This document shows positions 14,703 to 22,843 of a stretch of 64,000 nt of DNA, piece after piece. Source of the stretch: an uncultured beta proteobacterium (GTDB taxonomy: Bacteria; Pseudomonadota; Gammaproteobacteria; Burkholderiales; Burkholderiaceae_C); contig CAISLN010000128.1 in NCBI GenBank assembly GCA_903886275.1, positions 1 to 64,000 on the forward strand. Reading direction: 5' to 3'. The position numbers and the translations under genes were made by a program. The notes below the pieces were generated by a model, which did not search any database, had not been told where the DNA came from, and worked only from the letters and a program-made list of their open reading frames with translations. Position 1 is the first letter of the stretch; each line of letters opens with the position of its first letter.

Positions 14703-15619
14703 ACAGCCAAGCCTTTTTGGATATCGCACCCGACGTGCAACACGCCATCGCCACCGGCCGCGCGGTCGTGGCGCTGGAGTCCACCATCATTTCGCATGGC
14801 ATGCCCTATCCGCAAAACGTGGCCACCGCGCTGCAGGTGGAAGAGGAGGTGCGCCAGCATGGCGCCGTGCCCGCCACCATTGCCATCATCAACGGCCGAC
14901 TCAAGGCCGGTCTGTCGCATGGCGATATCGAGCAACTCGGCCGCGCTGGCCACGCTGTCACCAAGGTCAGCCGACGTGACATTCCCTTTATCGTCGCAAG
15001 AGGTGGCCTAGGTGCCACCACCGTGGCGGCCACCATGGTGATTGCCGCCATGGCCGGCATCCGCGTCTTTGCTACCGGCGGCATTGGCGGCGTGCACCGT
15101 GGTGCGCAGGAGAGCTTTGATGTCTCGGCCGATCTGCAGGAGCTGGCCCAGACACCGGTGGCCGTGGTTTGCGCCGGCGCCAAGTCCATCCTCGATTTGC
15201 GCCTGACGCTGGAATACCTGGAGACCCATGGCGTGCCGGTGGTGGGCTACCAGACCGATGCGCTGCCGGCCTTTTTTACCCGCGACAGCGCCTTCTCTGT
15301 GGACTACCGGCTTGATACGCCGGGTGAGATTGCCGCCGTGTTGAAAGCCAAGTGGGCCATGGGCCTGCAAGGCGGCATGGTGGTGGCCAACCCCATCCCC
15401 GCGCAATTTGCCATGCCGCTCGCCGCCATCGACCAGGCCATTGAGCAGGCCTTGCAAGAGGCCAAGCAGCAGGGCATTGCGGGCAAGGCCTCCACGCCCT
15501 TTTTGCTGGCGCGGGTCAACGCGCTCACCGGGGGCGATAGCCTGGCTTCGAATATCCAATTGGTATTGAATAACGCACGCCTGGGCGCAGCCATTGCTGT
15601 GGCCTATCAAAGCCTATAG
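14699..15619 (+). CDS. psuG: Pseudouridine-5'-phosphate glycosidase
   Basis: 306 residues. It contains ALESTIISHGMPYPQN near the N-terminus, GRLKAGLS, and CAGAKSILD with Lys162 at the position of the Schiff-base lysine known from the E. coli enzyme. Together with psuK it splits pseudouridine 5'-phosphate to uracil and ribose 5-phosphate. Its start overlaps the psuK stop by 4 nt. The following ABC transporter genes are on the same strand after 94 bases and may be transcribed with it or from their own promoter. Confidence 0.95.
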   Translation: MNSQAFLDIAPDVQHAIATGRAVVALESTIISHGMPYPQNVATALQVEEEVRQHGAVPATIAIINGRLKAGLSHGDIEQLGRAGHAVTKVSRRDIPFIVARGGLGATTVAATMVIAAMAGIRVFATGGIGGVHRGAQESFDVSADLQELAQTPVAVVCAGAKSILDLRLTLEYLETHGVPVVGYQTDALPAFFTRDSAFSVDYRLDTPGEIAAVLKAKWAMGLQGGMVVANPIPAQFAMPLAAIDQAIEQALQEAKQQGIAGKASTPFLLARVNALTGGDSLASNIQLVLNNARLGAAIAVAYQSL

Positions 15620-15664
15620 ATTGCGCTGGGGCGTAAGCCGCGCGCCTTATAGTCTGTACTATCG

Positions 15665-15693
15665 AATTTTTCTCAACTGAATTTTCTCAACTG
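15665..15693. repeat. Direct repeat AATTTT(T)CTCAACTG upstream of the BMP gene
   Basis: Two adjacent copies (15665-15679 and 15680-15693) lie 20-50 bases before the start of the nucleoside binding protein. They may be operator half-sites for the importer or simple local duplication. Confidence 0.6.
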
Positions 15694-15713
15694 AAATCAA
15701 CGGAGTGAACTTT

Positions 15714-16694
15714 ATGCAATTCAATAGCAATGTAAAACTAGGTGTTTTGGCTGCAGCCTTGGTCGCGAGTTTCGCCGCCATGGCCGAACCCGCCATCATT
15801 TACGACATGGGTGGCAAGTTTGACAAGTCCTTCAATGAAGCCGCCTACAAGGGCATGGAGCAGTGGAAAAAGGAAAGCGGTAAGAAGTACCTCGAATTCG
15901 AAGTGACCAATGAATCGCAGCGCGAGCAGTCGGTGCGCCGCATGGCCGAAAAGGGCGCCAGCCCCATCATCAGCGTGGGCTTCTCGCAGGCCTCTGCGGT
16001 GGAAAAAATCGCCAAGGAATTTCCCAAGCTCAACTTCGTGATTGTGGACATGGTGGTGGACCTGCCCAATGTGCAGTCCGTGATTTTCAAGGAACAAGAA
16101 GGCAGCTTCCTGGTCGGTGCCATGGCGGCAATGGCCAGCAAGACCGGCAAGGTCGGCTTTGTGGGCGGCATGGATATTCCGCTGATTCGCAAGTTTGAGT
16201 GCGGCTACGAGCAGGGCGCCAAATACGCCAACCCCAAGGCCGAGGTGTTTCAGAACATGACCGGCACCACCGGTGCTGCCTGGAACGACCCGGCCCGTGG
16301 CGGTGAACTGGCCAAGGCCCAATTTGCCAAGGGTGCCGATGTGGTGTTTGCCGCAGCGGGCGGCACCGGCACCGGTGTCTACCAGGCCGCCAAGGACAGC
16401 GGCAAGTTGGCCATTGGTGTGGACAGCAACCAAAACCACCTGCAGCCCGGCACCATGCTGACCTCCATGCTCAAGCGCGTGGATGTGGCAGTCGTCAATG
16501 TCGCCAAGGCCTTCAAGCCCGGCCTCACCGTGCTGGGCCTCAAAGAAGGTGGCGTGGACTACGCCATGGACGAGCACAACGCCAAGCTGGTCAGCGCCGA
16601 CATGAAGAAGAAGGTCGAAGCCATTCGCGCCGACATCGTCAGCGGCAAGATCAAGGTGGCCGACTACATGGCCGACAACGCCTGCAAGTACTGA
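15714..16694 (+). CDS. BMP-family nucleoside ABC transporter, periplasmic binding protein
   Basis: 326 residues with a Sec signal peptide (KLGVLAAALVASFAAMAEP, cleavage probably after AMA). The mature part has YDMGGKFDKSFNEAAYKGMEQWKKE, the opening of BMP/PnrA-like proteins (which bind purine and other nucleosides), and later GFVGGMDIPLIRKFECGYEQGAKY. No lipobox is seen, so it should be soluble in the periplasm. ATG at 15714 has a GGAG site 8 nt upstream; the track start at 15705 lies within that site. It starts a four-gene importer operon. Confidence 0.92.
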   Translation: MQFNSNVKLGVLAAALVASFAAMAEPAIIYDMGGKFDKSFNEAAYKGMEQWKKESGKKYLEFEVTNESQREQSVRRMAEKGASPIISVGFSQASAVEKIAKEFPKLNFVIVDMVVDLPNVQSVIFKEQEGSFLVGAMAAMASKTGKVGFVGGMDIPLIRKFECGYEQGAKYANPKAEVFQNMTGTTGAAWNDPARGGELAKAQFAKGADVVFAAAGGTGTGVYQAAKDSGKLAIGVDSNQNHLQPGTMLTSMLKRVDVAVVNVAKAFKPGLTVLGLKEGGVDYAMDEHNAKLVSADMKKKVEAIRADIVSGKIKVADYMADNACKY

Positions 16695-16701
16695 TCCCTT
16701 G

Positions 16702-18231
16702 ATGACAGAAGCAGCACCGCTGGCGGTGCATATGCGGGGCATCCACAAGCACTTTGGCGCCGTCAAGGCCAATGTGAATGTGGACCTGACCGTGCGCGCA
16801 GGCAGCGTGCACGGCCTGGTGGGTGAAAACGGCGCCGGCAAAAGCACGCTGATGTCGGTGCTCTACGGTTTTTACCAGGCCGATGCCGGTGCCATTTCCG
16901 TGTTTGGCCAAGAGGCCCCAATTCACAACGCCGATGACGCCATTGCCCTCGGTATCGGCATGGTGCACCAGCACTTCATGCTGGTGGACACCTTGAGCGC
17001 GTTGGAAAACGTGATGCTGGGCGCCGAGCCGCATTGGCTGCTGCAGCGCGCAAGCCAACAGGTGCGCGGCAAGCTAGAGGCCCTGATGCAGTCCACGGGA
17101 TTGCATGTGCAACTCGATGCGCTGGTGGGCGATCTGGCCGTGGGCGACCGCCAACGCCTGGAGATTCTCAAGACCCTGTACCGGGGCGCCCGGGTGCTGA
17201 TTCTGGACGAGCCCACTGCGGTGCTGACGCCGCAAGAGGCGCTGCAATTGTTTGAGGTGCTGCGGGGCCTGCGCGCCAATGGCACCACCATCATCCTGAT
17301 TACCCACAAGCTCAAGGAAGTGATGGGCCTGTGCGACTTTGTCACCGTGATGCGGGCCGGCCAGGTGGTGGTGGAGCTGCCGATTGCCGGCGCCAGCATC
17401 GAAGGACTGGCCGAGGCCATGGTGGGACGCAAGGTGCATATCGGCAGGGTAGAAGATGCACACCAGGCCGGTGAGGTGCTGCTGCATGCGGCCCATCTGG
17501 AGGTGCGCGATGCCATGCAGGTGCTGCGCCTGCAGGACGTGGGCCTGCAACTGCGCGCGGGCGAAATCGTCGGTGTGGCCGGTGTCTCGGGCAATGGACA
17601 AAGCGAGTTGCTCGATGTGCTCAGTGGCCTGTTGACGCCCTCCAAGGGCGAGCTCAAGGTGTGCGGCAAGGCCTTTGCGCCCGCGCATTGGCTGGACCCG
17701 CAGACCGCTCGCCAGTTGGGCCTGGCCCATGTGCCCGAAGACCGCCATGCGCGCGCTCTGGTGATGGATTTTGCGGCCTGGGAATCGGCCGTGTTGGGCT
17801 ATGACAGCCTGCCCCAGTATTGCAGTGGCCCTTGGATGCTTCACGCCGCCATGCACCAGGCCACCGACTCCATGATGGAGCGCTTTGATGTGCGCCCGCG
17901 CGACCCCGAGCTGCTGTCGGCCAAGTTTTCCGGTGGCAACCAGCAAAAGCTGGTGCTGGCGCGCGAACTGGGCCAAGCGCCCAAAGTGCTGCTGGTGGGC
18001 CAGCCCACGCGCGGCGTGGATATAGGAGCTATCGAATTTATCTATAGCCAGTTGCGCGCCATGCGCGACGCTGGTTGCGCCCTGCTGGTGGTGTCTAGCG
18101 AACTGGATGAAATTTTGGCCCTGTCGGACCGGGTGATCGTGATGAACCAGGGCCGCATTGCCGGTGAGCTGGCGGTTGCCGATTGCACCGAGGCCGGTCT
18201 GGGTCTGTTGATGACTGGAGCTTCGCAATGA
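16702..18231 (+). CDS. Nucleoside ABC transporter ATP-binding protein (two ATPase domains)
   Basis: 509 residues with two tandem nucleotide-binding domains, as in RbsA/YufO-type importers. The first has Walker A GENGAGKST (about residues 41-49) and VGDLAVGDRQRLEILKTL as signature, with LILDEPTAVLTP as Walker B. The second has GVSGNGQSELL, a degenerate Walker A typical of this family, with FSGGNQQKLVLAREL. It energises uptake with the BMP binding protein and the two permeases. Seven bases separate it from the binding-protein stop, and its stop overlaps the next gene by ATGA. Confidence 0.94.
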   Translation: MTEAAPLAVHMRGIHKHFGAVKANVNVDLTVRAGSVHGLVGENGAGKSTLMSVLYGFYQADAGAISVFGQEAPIHNADDAIALGIGMVHQHFMLVDTLSALENVMLGAEPHWLLQRASQQVRGKLEALMQSTGLHVQLDALVGDLAVGDRQRLEILKTLYRGARVLILDEPTAVLTPQEALQLFEVLRGLRANGTTIILITHKLKEVMGLCDFVTVMRAGQVVVELPIAGASIEGLAEAMVGRKVHIGRVEDAHQAGEVLLHAAHLEVRDAMQVLRLQDVGLQLRAGEIVGVAGVSGNGQSELLDVLSGLLTPSKGELKVCGKAFAPAHWLDPQTARQLGLAHVPEDRHARALVMDFAAWESAVLGYDSLPQYCSGPWMLHAAMHQATDSMMERFDVRPRDPELLSAKFSGGNQQKLVLARELGQAPKVLLVGQPTRGVDIGAIEFIYSQLRAMRDAGCALLVVSSELDEILALSDRVIVMNQGRIAGELAVADCTEAGLGLLMTGASQ

Positions 18232-19331
18232 ATGCACCCCTGCCGCGTTGGGCCGATCTGGTGCTGCTGCCCGCCGTCTGTTTGTTGGTGGCCCTGGGCG
18301 TGGCGGCTGCGGTGGTGGCCCTGGTGGGCCAAAGCCCGCTGGAGGTGATGCTTGCCCTGGTACGCGGCGCCTTTGGCACGCTGCGCGGCCTGAGCTATAC
18401 GCTGTACTACGCCACCACCTTTATCTTTACGGGCCTGGCCGTGGCGGTGGCCTTTCATGGTGGCCTCTTCAATATCGGCGGGGAAGGGCAGGCGGTGATG
18501 GGTGGCCTGGGTACCGGCTTGGCCGCCCTCTACCTGTCTGCGAGTTTGCCGGCCTGGGCCATGCTGCCCGTCATGCTGCTGGCCGGTGCGCTGTTTGGCC
18601 TGTTGTGGGCGGCGGTGCCGGCCTATTTGCAGGCCTATCGCGGCAGCCATGTGGTGATCACCACCATCATGTTCAACTTCATTGCCAGCTCCATTCTGGT
18701 GTATTTGCTGGTCAACCACCTGCGGCCCAAGGGCAATATGGCGCTGGAGAGCGCCCTGTTTGCCGAGTCGGCCAAGCTGCCTGGCATGCAGCAGGCCATG
18801 GCCTGGATCGGCGTGGACTGGCCCAATTCGCCGCTCAACCTGAGCCTGCTGCTGGCCCTCCTGGCCTGCGTGGCGGTTTACTTTTTCCTGTGGCGCAGCC
18901 GGGCCGGTTACCGCCTGCGCGCGGTCGGCTCCAGCGCCAGTGCGGCCGAATATGCCGGCATCCGTTCCAAGCACCAGACCTTGATTGCCATGTCGGTGTC
19001 GGGCGCGCTGGCCGGCATGGTCGGCATGAACGAGATTGCCGGAGTCAGCGGCAAGCTGATTTTGGAATTTGTGGGTGGCGCAGGTTTCACCGGCATTGCG
19101 GTGGCGCTGATGGGGCGCAACCACCCCCTGGGAATTATTTTTGCCAGCCTGCTGTTTGGCGCGCTGTTTCAGGGCGGGGCCGAGGTGGCCTTCGATGTGC
19201 CGGGCTTTAGCCGTGACATGGTGGTGATGCTGCAGGGCTTTATCGTGCTGTTCTCGGGCGCAATGACCTATGTGATTGCGCCGCTGGTGGGCGCCATGCT
19301 GCGCCTGGTTCCGGGTGTGCGCTATGGATGA
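18228..19331 (+). CDS. Nucleoside ABC transporter permease 1
   Basis: 367 residues, very hydrophobic, with around ten membrane helices. Characteristic YufP/RbsC-like segments include GGLFNIGGEGQAVMGGL, RGSHVVITTIMFNFIASSILVYLL and RAVGSSASAAEYAGI. It is one half of the transmembrane channel of the nucleoside importer. The ATG at 18228 overlaps the ATPase stop by 4 nt, and the end overlaps the second permease by 8 nt. Confidence 0.93.
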   Translation: MNAPLPRWADLVLLPAVCLLVALGVAAAVVALVGQSPLEVMLALVRGAFGTLRGLSYTLYYATTFIFTGLAVAVAFHGGLFNIGGEGQAVMGGLGTGLAALYLSASLPAWAMLPVMLLAGALFGLLWAAVPAYLQAYRGSHVVITTIMFNFIASSILVYLLVNHLRPKGNMALESALFAESAKLPGMQQAMAWIGVDWPNSPLNLSLLLALLACVAVYFFLWRSRAGYRLRAVGSSASAAEYAGIRSKHQTLIAMSVSGALAGMVGMNEIAGVSGKLILEFVGGAGFTGIAVALMGRNHPLGIIFASLLFGALFQGGAEVAFDVPGFSRDMVVMLQGFIVLFSGAMTYVIAPLVGAMLRLVPGVRYG

Positions 19332-20292
19332 GGCCTTTTTAGGCGCGCTGCTGGCCTCTACCCTGCGCCTGGCCACTCCGCTGATTTTGTGCGCGCTGGC
19401 CGGGCTGTTTTCCGAGCGCAGCGGCGTGGTGGACATTGGCCTGGAAGGCAAGATGCTGTTCGCCGCCTTCGCTGCCGGTGCCGTGGGTGCCCTGTCTGGC
19501 TCCACCAGTTTGGCGCTGCTGGCTGCCATGGTGGTTGCGGTGCTGCTGTCGTGGATGCATGGCCTGGCCTGCGTCAGCTACACCGGTGACCAGGTGGTGT
19601 CGGGCGTGGCCATCAACATCATTGCCGCAGGGCTCACGGTGGTGCTGGGCATTGCCTGGTTTGCCCAGGGCGGGCAGACGCCGCCCCTGTCCAACAGCGT
19701 GCGCATACAGCCGCTGTTTCCGGACGCCGGCAACTGGCTGGCCTTTGTTCCCTTTGTCGGGCGGGTGCTGGGCGAGGGCTTTCTCACGCACAGCTCCCTG
19801 GTCTACTTTGCCTATGCGTTGGTGCCCCTGTCTTGGTGGCTGCTGTTTCAAACCCGCTTTGGCCTGCGCCTGCGCGCCGTGGGCGAGAACCCGCAAATGG
19901 TGGACGCCGCCGGTGTCTCGGTGCTGCGCCTGCGCTACACGGCGCTCACGCTCAACGGCATGCTGTGCGGTCTGGCCGGCAGCTATTTGGTGCTGGCGCA
20001 AAGTGCCAACTTCTCCGCCAACATGACGGCCGGGCGTGGCTTTATGGCGCTGGCCGCCCTGATCTTTGGCCGCTGGAATCCCCTGGGTGCCCTGTGGGCC
20101 TGCTTGCTGTTTGGCTTTTTGGACGCCGCCGCGATTCGCATGCAGGGCGTGCCCCTGCCACTGGTGGGCGAGGTGCCGGTGCAGTTCATCCAAGCTCTGC
20201 CCTATGTGCTGACGGTGGTGCTGCTGGCCGGCTTTATCGGCAAGGCCGTAGCGCCCAAGGCGTCGGGCAAGCCGTATACAAAAGAGCGCTAG
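19324..20292 (+). CDS. Nucleoside ABC transporter permease 2
   Basis: 322 residues, hydrophobic. FSERSGVVDIGLEGKMLFAAF, TGDQVVSGVAINIIAAGLT and GLRLRAVGENPQMVDAAGVSV are typical of the second permease (YufQ-like) in BMP-type nucleoside importers. ATG at 19324 is inside the end of the first permease gene, and the track start at 19276 would add residues that overlap it. The stop is followed by an AAAGA...TCTTT stem with a T-run, a weak possible terminator. Confidence 0.93.
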   Translation: MDEAFLGALLASTLRLATPLILCALAGLFSERSGVVDIGLEGKMLFAAFAAGAVGALSGSTSLALLAAMVVAVLLSWMHGLACVSYTGDQVVSGVAINIIAAGLTVVLGIAWFAQGGQTPPLSNSVRIQPLFPDAGNWLAFVPFVGRVLGEGFLTHSSLVYFAYALVPLSWWLLFQTRFGLRLRAVGENPQMVDAAGVSVLRLRYTALTLNGMLCGLAGSYLVLAQSANFSANMTAGRGFMALAALIFGRWNPLGALWACLLFGFLDAAAIRMQGVPLPLVGEVPVQFIQALPYVLTVVLLAGFIGKAVAPKASGKPYTKER

Positions 20293-20533
20293 TTCTTTTT
20301 TTTGCAATAGGTTTTTTGTCGCGTGTTGTTATGCGCGCCTGGACCTGTCTCGCCGCGAGCGGGTATGCCGTGCCGCCCCGATACCCATTCACTCTGCCAC
20401 CCAAACAGCGGGAGATGGATGTTGGTGCCCCCGCCCACATCCGTCAGTTGGAGCGTAAGTAACAAGAGCAGTAAGCAAGGGGTGGAGGGGACACCCAAAA
20501 AAACTGTTACGGTATTGCCCTTCTGGAGAAGTC
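20293..20533. other. Intergenic region after the nucleoside importer
   Basis: About 240 bases up to a 28-codon ORF. It begins with T-rich runs that may terminate the importer operon and later has a GGGTG...CACCC hairpin followed by A-run. No gene is convincing; the promoter of the TAXI gene is expected here. Confidence 0.45.
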
Positions 20534-20620
20534 ATGAAAAAGTTCGCCCTTGAAATATGTACTCAGCGCAATGTGTTTCCCAAGATACCGGCGCGCCGGC
20601 TTGAAGCGGTGATGCCATAA
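20534..20620 (+). CDS. Possible 28-residue small ORF before the TAXI gene
   Basis: ATG at 20534 follows TTCTGGAGAAGTC, a good Shine-Dalgarno, and encodes MKKFALEICTQRNVFPKIPA and eight more residues before TAA. It ends 13 bases before the TAXI-protein ATG and contains the palindrome CCGGCGCGCCGG. It is too short to be in the ORF track. It could be a leader peptide or chance; no family is recognised. Confidence 0.3.
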   Translation: MKKFALEICTQRNVFPKIPARRLEAVMP

Positions 20621-20633
20621 GGCGGCGTGCAAT

Positions 20634-22022
20634 ATGTCGCAAACAATCGCCTGGTTTATGCGTTTTTCCTGGCGCGACGCGCTGCTGTCCGCACTGCCAG
20701 CGGCGCTGCTGGTGGTGCTTGCGGTGTGGGCCGCGCTGCACTTTATTGATCCGGCGCCCACCATGCATGTGGTCATGGCCACAGGCGCCGACGACAGCGA
20801 ATACCTGGACTTCGCCCGCAGCTATGCCAATTTGTTGGCAGAGGACGGCGTGACGCTGGAGGTGCAGTCCACGGGCGGCGCCATGGACAACATCTTGCGC
20901 CTGCGCGATCCGCAGGATGCGGTGCGGATTGCCTTTTTGCAGGACGGTCTGTCGGACACCGAACAGAGCCGGGCCAAGGACTCCGATGTGGACTTGGTGT
21001 CGCTGGGCTCCGTGTCCTTCGAGCCGATCTGGATCTTCTACCGTGGACACGCGGTGCAGACCCGCCTTTCGGCCTTGCAGGGCAGGCGCATTGCGGTGGG
21101 CAGTCAGGGCAGTGGCACGCAGGTGCTGGCGCTGCGCCTGTTGGCCGCCAATGGCCTGAACGCTGCCAACAGTACCTTGGTCACGGCGGACCGGGCGCAG
21201 TCGCAAGCCATGCTGCAGCAAGGCCAAGTGGACGCGGCCTTTTTTATTGGTGCGCCCGAGTCGCGCCAGTTGCGCGCACTGATGGCCTTGCCCGGCCTGC
21301 GGGTCATGAGCCTGGACCAGGCCGAGGCCACCACGCGCCAGTTTCCCTACCTGCACCATCTGGTTCTGCCCCACGGCGCCATGGACCTTGGCACCAACCT
21401 GCCGGACCACGATCTGCACCTGCTGGCCACCACCACCACGGTGGTGGTGACACGCAAGCTGCATCCGGCGCTGGTGTCTCTGTTGATGAAGGCGATGCAA
21501 AAGACCCATGCCAAGGCGGACCTGTTGAACGCTCCCAAGTCCTTCCCTTCGGTCAAGGACAGCGACTTCCCGCTCAGCAAAGACGCGGCACGCTTCTATC
21601 AGTCGGGTTCGCCGTTTTTGCAACGCTACCTGCCGTTCTGGTTGGCCACGCTGGTGGACCGCGCGGCCCTGGCCGTCATTCCGCTGTTGGCCATTCTGGT
21701 GCCAGTGGTGAAGGTGGCGCCGGCCCTGTATAGCTGGCGCATACGCAGGCGCATATACCGCTGGTACGGCGAGTTGAAGTACCTGGAAATTCAGGCCACA
21801 GCCTTGCAGCCCGATGAGCCGCGCTCGGACCTGCTCAAGCAGCTCGACCAGATTGAGGAAAAGGTAACGCATGCCGTGCTGCCGCTGGCCTTTTCGGAGC
21901 ATGCTTACGGGCTCAAGGCGCATATCGATCTGGTGCGGCGCAAGTTCCGTGCGCCCCTCACCAGCAACGCCTTGGTGGCTCCGTCCGATGGAGTCGACGC
22001 GCGGGAGCCCGAAAGCGCCTGA
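20634..22022 (+). CDS. TAXI-family TRAP-type solute-binding protein, membrane-anchored
   Basis: 462 residues. An N-terminal membrane helix (ALLSALPAALLVVLAVWAALHF) is followed by a periplasmic domain with MHVVMATGADDSEYLDFARSYANLL, TGGAMDNILRL, GRRIAVGSQGSGTQVLALRLL and LPGLRVMSLDQAEA, the TAXI (TRAP-associated extracytoplasmic immunogenic) pattern. A second helix near YLPFWLATLVDRAALAVIPLLAILVPV and a cytoplasmic-looking tail of about 110 residues make it longer than a plain TAXI protein. No TRAP membrane genes (DctQ/DctM) are beside it, so a sensory or regulatory rather than transport role is possible. Confidence 0.82.
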   Translation: MSQTIAWFMRFSWRDALLSALPAALLVVLAVWAALHFIDPAPTMHVVMATGADDSEYLDFARSYANLLAEDGVTLEVQSTGGAMDNILRLRDPQDAVRIAFLQDGLSDTEQSRAKDSDVDLVSLGSVSFEPIWIFYRGHAVQTRLSALQGRRIAVGSQGSGTQVLALRLLAANGLNAANSTLVTADRAQSQAMLQQGQVDAAFFIGAPESRQLRALMALPGLRVMSLDQAEATTRQFPYLHHLVLPHGAMDLGTNLPDHDLHLLATTTTVVVTRKLHPALVSLLMKAMQKTHAKADLLNAPKSFPSVKDSDFPLSKDAARFYQSGSPFLQRYLPFWLATLVDRAALAVIPLLAILVPVVKVAPALYSWRIRRRIYRWYGELKYLEIQATALQPDEPRSDLLKQLDQIEEKVTHAVLPLAFSEHAYGLKAHIDLVRRKFRAPLTSNALVAPSDGVDAREPESA

Positions 22023-22125
22023 TCCGGCGTGGTGGCTATATATTGGAATTGGACCGGTTTTGCGTAGTTATTTTGGCTTTAGTTTTCGGCGCTGCAAATC
22101 ACAATCTGGGCAACCAGGAGATTTC

Positions 22126-22503
22126 ATGGAACTGCAGTACCAGCTCAAAGAGGGCAACTACCATTTATACGATCTGAGCACAGTTGCCAGCAAGATTACC
22201 GGCGAGCACCGCTTGCGCCTGAAGACCGAAACCGTGGCCATCGCCTTTGACCGCAGCACCGGCGCGCTGCACCAACATGGCAGCCCGGTGCGCATTCACT
22301 CCTGGGCCAGCAACACGCGCAGGCGCCTGCGCGCCGCCGGTGCCTGGGACAGCGCCGAAGACATCGTGGTGGTGTCCGGCCCCCTGCCGGTCGATGAAAT
22401 CAACAAATGCCTGGTCATCAACGGCTATTGCCGCAGCATGTTTAGCCGCCTGTCGAGCCTGCCGCATGGCAAGCTAACTGCGCGGCCCCGCACCACGCAG
22501 TAA
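22126..22503 (+). CDS. Hypothetical protein, 125 residues
   Basis: ATG at 22126 has a CCAGGAG site 5 nt upstream. The protein begins MELQYQLKEGNYHLYDLSTVASKI and contains TRRRLRAAGAWDSAEDIVVVSGPLPVDEINKCLVINGYC. It has no signal peptide or membrane helix and is rich in basic residues toward the end. I do not recognise a family. It follows the TAXI gene by about 100 bases on the same strand and has normal local codon usage, so it is likely real. Confidence 0.65.
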   Translation: MELQYQLKEGNYHLYDLSTVASKITGEHRLRLKTETVAIAFDRSTGALHQHGSPVRIHSWASNTRRRLRAAGAWDSAEDIVVVSGPLPVDEINKCLVINGYCRSMFSRLSSLPHGKLTARPRTTQ

Positions 22504-22843
22504 GGTCCTTCTCAGAGGACTGCGCATGGAGCGCGCGGGGTCCGCGCGCAGGTCAGCGCAGCCCTTTATTTCGTCAAATGCCTGCAGGCAGTCCATGCTT
22601 TCATGGTGGAGTAGGACTGTGCCAGGGTCGCAGCGTGGCTTGCGACTGGCGCTGGTAAGCAGTTGGCACAGTCAACGGGTTTGCCTCAGCTGCGCGAGTA
22701 CGTGATGGGCTTGCATGTTGTGCTTTACGCCTATTCTGGCTGCGCTTTGTCGGCGTGCGGCAGGCCGCATTGGATTAGCACAATGAAACGTTACACGAAG
22801 GCGTGTCGGCGCGGTGGACAATACCAACAGATAAGGAATAGCC
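22504..22843. other. 340-base gap with a GC hairpin, before the ATPase-PIN-ligase module
   Basis: GCGCGCGG-GGT-CCGCGCGC at 22531-22549 is a perfect 8-bp stem that may terminate the preceding unit, although no T-run follows. The rest holds no convincing ORF. The promoter for the ATPase gene should lie near 22760-22840, where base composition becomes more AT-rich. Confidence 0.5.

Noticed and set aside
18042-19529. 495-codon minus-strand ORF across the ABC permeases
   Set aside because: Antisense to hydrophobic transporter genes; produces a Gln/His/Arg-rich shadow.
22531-22549. GC hairpin as a definite terminator
   Set aside because: Perfect stem but no T-run on either side; kept only as a note in the gap entry.
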